Positions 61,628-64,000 of a DNA stretch of 64,000 nucleotides are shown one piece after another; position 1 is the stretch's first letter, and each line of letters starts with the position of its first letter. The notes beneath the pieces were generated by a model. The model was not told the DNA's origin, did no database searches, and was given only the letters and a program-made list of their open reading frames with translations. A program made the translations under genes and the position numbers. Origin of the DNA: Myxococcus stipitatus (GTDB lineage: Bacteria; Myxococcota; Myxococcia; Myxococcales; Myxococcaceae); NCBI RefSeq assembly GCF_021412625.1, contig NZ_JAKCFI010000008.1:388524-452523 (forward strand). Direction: 5' to 3'.

Positions 61628-61927
61628 TCAGCGGGGCTCGACGCCGCCCAGCTGACGGAGCATGCGGGCCGCGCGCTTCACCTCGTCGTCCACGGCGCCG
61701 TCGAGCCGCTCGGTGCGGACGACGGCGGCGAGGTAGGGGATGGCCTCCTGGTCGCGCTCCTGTTGGAAGAGCAGCTCGCCGAGCGCGAAGCGGGCCTGGG
61801 TGAGCAGCACCAGGTCCTCGGCGGCCACGGCGGCGTCGATGGCGTCGCTGAGCGCGGACTCGGCCATCTCGGGCTGCTCACGAGCGAGCAGTTGTCGCGC
61901 GCGCTGGAGGTGTTCCTGGACGTTCAT
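61628..61927 (-). CDS. Small TPR-like protein
   Basis: 99 residues, all helical: EHLQRARQLLAREQPEMAESALSDAIDAAVAAEDLVLLTQARFALGELLFQQERDQEAIPYLAAVVR. Two to three TPR-like repeats, no signal. Divergent from slyX-like gene and converging on the TPR gene upstream. Possible scaffold; function unknown. Confidence 0.7.
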   Translation of the reverse strand: MNVQEHLQRARQLLAREQPEMAESALSDAIDAAVAAEDLVLLTQARFALGELLFQQERDQEAIPYLAAVVRTERLDGAVDDEVKRAARMLRQLGGVEPR

Positions 61928-61992
61928 GGCTCGACGCGAGGAGCGGCGGAGGGAGGGACGCGGAGGGCCGCCTCGGGGTAAGGGTAGTCTCC

Positions 61993-62193
61993 ATGGACGA
62001 GAAGCGCATCGCGGAGCTGGAGATCCGCTACATGCAGCAGCAGGAGCTGCTGCAGGAGCTGAGTGACGTGCTCTACCAGCAGCAGCGGCTCATCGATGCC
62101 TTGCGCGCGGAGCTGGAGCTGCTCAAGAAGAAGGTCGACGTGGAGCCCGGGCTGGTGGACGCCCGGCAGCACGAACGTCCACCCCACTACTGA
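61993..62193 (+). CDS. slyX: SlyX-like protein
   Basis: 66 residues: RIAELEIRYMQQQELLQELSDVLYQQQRLIDALRAELELLKKKV is a single parallel coiled coil of the SlyX type, followed by PGLVDARQHERPPHY; the ending PPHY is a SlyX hallmark. Function of SlyX is not settled even in Escherichia coli. Coiled-coil oligomer, cytoplasmic. Confidence 0.85.
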   Translation: MDEKRIAELEIRYMQQQELLQELSDVLYQQQRLIDALRAELELLKKKVDVEPGLVDARQHERPPHY

Positions 62194-62196
62194 GGC

Positions 62197-62643
62197 TCAG
62201 AACCGGTAGCCGAACTTCAGGCCGATGATGGGATTCGGGTCGAGGTAACCCACCTCGACGCCGATGCTCGCCGCCTTGCCCTGGAGACCGAAGCCGAAGG
62301 CCGCGTGCCCCCGGAACTCGTCGCCACGGCCCAGGACGATCCACGGCCCGACCAGGCCCTCGATGTAGACGCGGGCACTCGCGATGTTCGCGCGGATGAG
62401 CAGGTCGAGCGGGATGGCCACGTCGTTGCCTTCCGTGATGAGCGCCGCGCCGAAGCGGGCTCCCACGGAGATGGGGCCGGCGATCTTCCCCTCCACCGCG
62501 AGCGTGAAATTGAAGGCCGCGCTGTCATCGATCCAATAGTCGGCGCCGAGCCCGAGGCGGACGTTCGCGGCTTGCGACGTCGCGGGCACGGCGAACAAGG
62601 CGACGGCGAACAGGACACCGAGCGAGGGACGAAGCAGCTTCAT
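62197..62643 (-). CDS. Small outer membrane beta-barrel-like protein
   Basis: 148 residues. Signal MKLLRPSLGVLFAVALFAVPATSQA, then alternating strands: VRLGLGADYWIDD, FNFTLAVEGKIAG, ISVGARFGAALIT, LDLLIRANIASARVYIEGLVG, AAFGFGLQGKAASIGVEVGYLDPNPIIGLKFGYRF, ending in the aromatic residue that signals outer membrane insertion. AGGAG ribosome site. Possibly an eight-strand barrel; role unknown. Confidence 0.75.
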   Translation of the reverse strand: MKLLRPSLGVLFAVALFAVPATSQAANVRLGLGADYWIDDSAAFNFTLAVEGKIAGPISVGARFGAALITEGNDVAIPLDLLIRANIASARVYIEGLVGPWIVLGRGDEFRGHAAFGFGLQGKAASIGVEVGYLDPNPIIGLKFGYRF

Positions 62644-62905
62644 GGGGGAGGCTCCTCAGTGGCGGGGGAACCGACACTCAAGCAAGCCACGGGGGATGAG
62701 GCCAGCCACAGGTTGCGCGCACGGGAGGGGAGACCTCGGATTCTGGGCGCCGGGCGCCAGCCTCAACGGAACAGCGACACCCTGAGCGGACCCGCCTTAC
62801 GGCCAGGGCGGGAGGACATATGGCGCGCGTGAAACATGGAGTGCGAGTCACCGCGCGGGTGGAACGCGCGGCAAGAGCGCGCGGGCTGGGTTAATCAGCC
62901 GAGAC

Positions 62906-63877
62906 ATGAGAGCCATTCGCTATCACGAGGTGGGTGGGCCGGAGGTGCTGCGGCTGGAGGAAGTCCCGGACCCGACGCCGGGGCCTGGAGAAGTCCTCAT
63001 CCGCGTGAAGGCCGCGGGCGTGAACTTCGCGGACACGGAGCGCCGGCGGGGGCTCTATGACGCCACCGTGCCGCTGCCCCGAATCCTCGGAAGCGAGGCC
63101 GCGGGCCTCGTGGAGCGGGTGGGCCCCGGAGTGGACGCCTCATGGGTGGGCCGAAGGGTCGCCGCGCTCGCGTCGAACAGCTACGCGGAGCTGACGACGA
63201 CCCCCGTGGGAGAGCTGCTCGAGCTCCCCGAGCAGGTCTCCTTCGAGGAAGGCGCGGGCCTGCTGGTCCAGGGGCTGACGGCCTGGCACCTCATCCACAC
63301 TTCGAGCCGCCCGTCTTCGGGCCAGTCCGTGCTGATTCACGCGGCCGCGGGAGGCGTGGGACTGCTGACCCTCCAGCTCGCGAAGCAGGTGGGCGCGCGG
63401 GTCCTGGGGACCGTGTCGAATGGCGCGAAGGCGGAGCTCGCGCGTGAGCACGGCGCGGACGCGGTGTTCATCCACGGCGCGCGCCGGGATTTGGCGGACT
63501 GGGTGAGACGGGAGACGGAGGGCCGAGGCGTCGACGTCGTCTTGGATTCGATTGGCGCGAGCACCTGGGGAGCGAGCCTGGCTTCGCTGGCGCCCTTCGG
63601 GCAGCTGGTGGCGTATGGGAATGCGAGCGGGCCGCCGCCACCGGTGGAGGTGGAGGCGCTGTATGAGAAATCCCTCTCGGTGACGGCGTACTGGCTGCGC
63701 ACGCCACACCCGGAGGGGCTGCAGGCCCGGGCACGCGCGGCGCTGGGGCAGGCATTGGCGCAAGGGCAGCTGCGCGTGAAGCTGGGGTTGGTGGTGCCGC
63801 TGGCCGAGGCGGCGACAGCGCACCAGCAGTTGGAGACGCGCGCCACGGTGGGCAAGGTGGTGCTGCGCGTGGACTGA
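62906..63877 (+). CDS. Quinone oxidoreductase, zeta-crystallin-like
   Basis: 323 residues. RYHEVGGPEVLRLEEVPDPTPGPGEVLIRVKAAGVNFADTERRRGLY and the NADPH loop VLIHAAAGGVGLLTLQLAKQVGARVLGTVSN mark the zinc-free MDR quinone reductases (QOR). No zinc ligands. Reduces quinones or enones one electron or hydride at a time with NADPH; detoxifying role. No clear ribosome site; the ATG begins the conserved start. The 262-bp gap upstream shows no gene. Confidence 0.93.
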   Translation: MRAIRYHEVGGPEVLRLEEVPDPTPGPGEVLIRVKAAGVNFADTERRRGLYDATVPLPRILGSEAAGLVERVGPGVDASWVGRRVAALASNSYAELTTTPVGELLELPEQVSFEEGAGLLVQGLTAWHLIHTSSRPSSGQSVLIHAAAGGVGLLTLQLAKQVGARVLGTVSNGAKAELAREHGADAVFIHGARRDLADWVRRETEGRGVDVVLDSIGASTWGASLASLAPFGQLVAYGNASGPPPPVEVEALYEKSLSVTAYWLRTPHPEGLQARARAALGQALAQGQLRVKLGLVVPLAEAATAHQQLETRATVGKVVLRVD

Positions 63878-63965
63878 AAGGCGCGCCAGCGGGCCTGGGG
63901 CCTCGGGGGGAGAAACACCTCGAGGCAGGGCACCCGCGGCGACAAGGGCCCTGTAGAAAAGCGAA

Positions 63966-63996
63966 AAGCCCCCGTCGCACGAGGCGACGAGGGCTT
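63966..63996 (-). terminator. Intrinsic terminator for a minus-strand gene beyond the window
   Basis: A 13-bp stem (63966-63978 with 63984-63996, one mismatch) has a 5-base loop. Read on the minus strand it is followed by TTTTCGCTTTTC, a proper T-rich tail, so it mainly ends a gene that lies to the right. On the plus strand it may also stop the quinone oxidoreductase transcript. Confidence 0.75.
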
Positions 63997-64000
63997 CTCA

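Overview
The window is very GC-rich and densely coded on both strands. It carries the marks of a myxobacterium, most likely a member of the Myxococcaceae. These include a lipoprotein toxin and Imm11 immunity pair of the MXAN_0050/MXAN_0049 kind, many lipoproteins with Asp/Gly/Thr-rich linkers, a BTAD-type activator, an ECF sigma/anti-sigma pair, and the strong third-position GC bias that opens long false frames opposite most genes. No rRNA, tRNA, integrase or transposase was seen. The assignment rests on gene content read by eye, not on a search.

Left end (1-10.7 kb), accessory and conflict region. A minus-strand type III-B CRISPR operon enters from the right and leaves the window in cmr3. 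Its order is a small frameshifted gene, then a nuclease-SAVED effector (Cap4-like), cmr1, an HD-less cmr2 (Cas10) with an intact GGDD palm, and cmr3 (cut by the window edge). The logic suggested is that RNA-guided Cmr makes cyclic oligoadenylate, which the SAVED domain reads to switch on the attached DNA nuclease. Upstream lie the Sit-like toxin and its immunity gene, then what looks like a relic copy of the promoter and first codons of the SAVED gene. Two unfamiliar plus-strand genes follow: a large protein with an N-terminal Cys motif and a beta-helix, bactofilin-like protein.

Middle (10.8-40.5 kb), mostly metabolic and envelope genes. Present are an exported hydrolase, a sugar ABC transporter lacking its ATPase, a tandem pair of STAS-like proteins, a cytochrome P450, a fatty acid desaturase, a DUF4846 protein, a CDP-alcohol phosphatidyltransferase, a double-DsbA protein and MltA. 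These are followed by a 2OG-Fe(II) oxygenase, a class 3 lipase, an SDR, an intradiol dioxygenase-like lipoprotein, LysR and TetR regulators with divergent targets, and two esterases. A BlaI repressor with two clear palindromic operators sits next to a BlaR1-type M56 protease whose sensor is a lytic transglycosylase domain. A protealysin-like M4 protease is paired with its emfourin inhibitor. Two minisatellite-like arrays (21.0-21.3 and 25.1-25.5 kb) and a partial gene-end duplication (25.9-26.1 kb) lie here.

Right (40.5-64 kb). A flavin monooxygenase is divergent from a BTAD/AAA activator, and the gap holds 9-bp direct repeats exactly 11 bp apart. Then come LysR with a zinc alcohol dehydrogenase, an acyltransferase, an ECF sigma with zinc-finger anti-sigma, a PA-domain subtilase, and glycerol-3-phosphate dehydrogenase. 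A TonB receptor operon with two lipoproteins is preceded by a His-rich membrane protein. The region ends with a hybrid PAS histidine kinase, small TPR/SlyX/DUF2007 proteins and a quinone oxidoreductase, then a hairpin terminator that serves a gene beyond the window.
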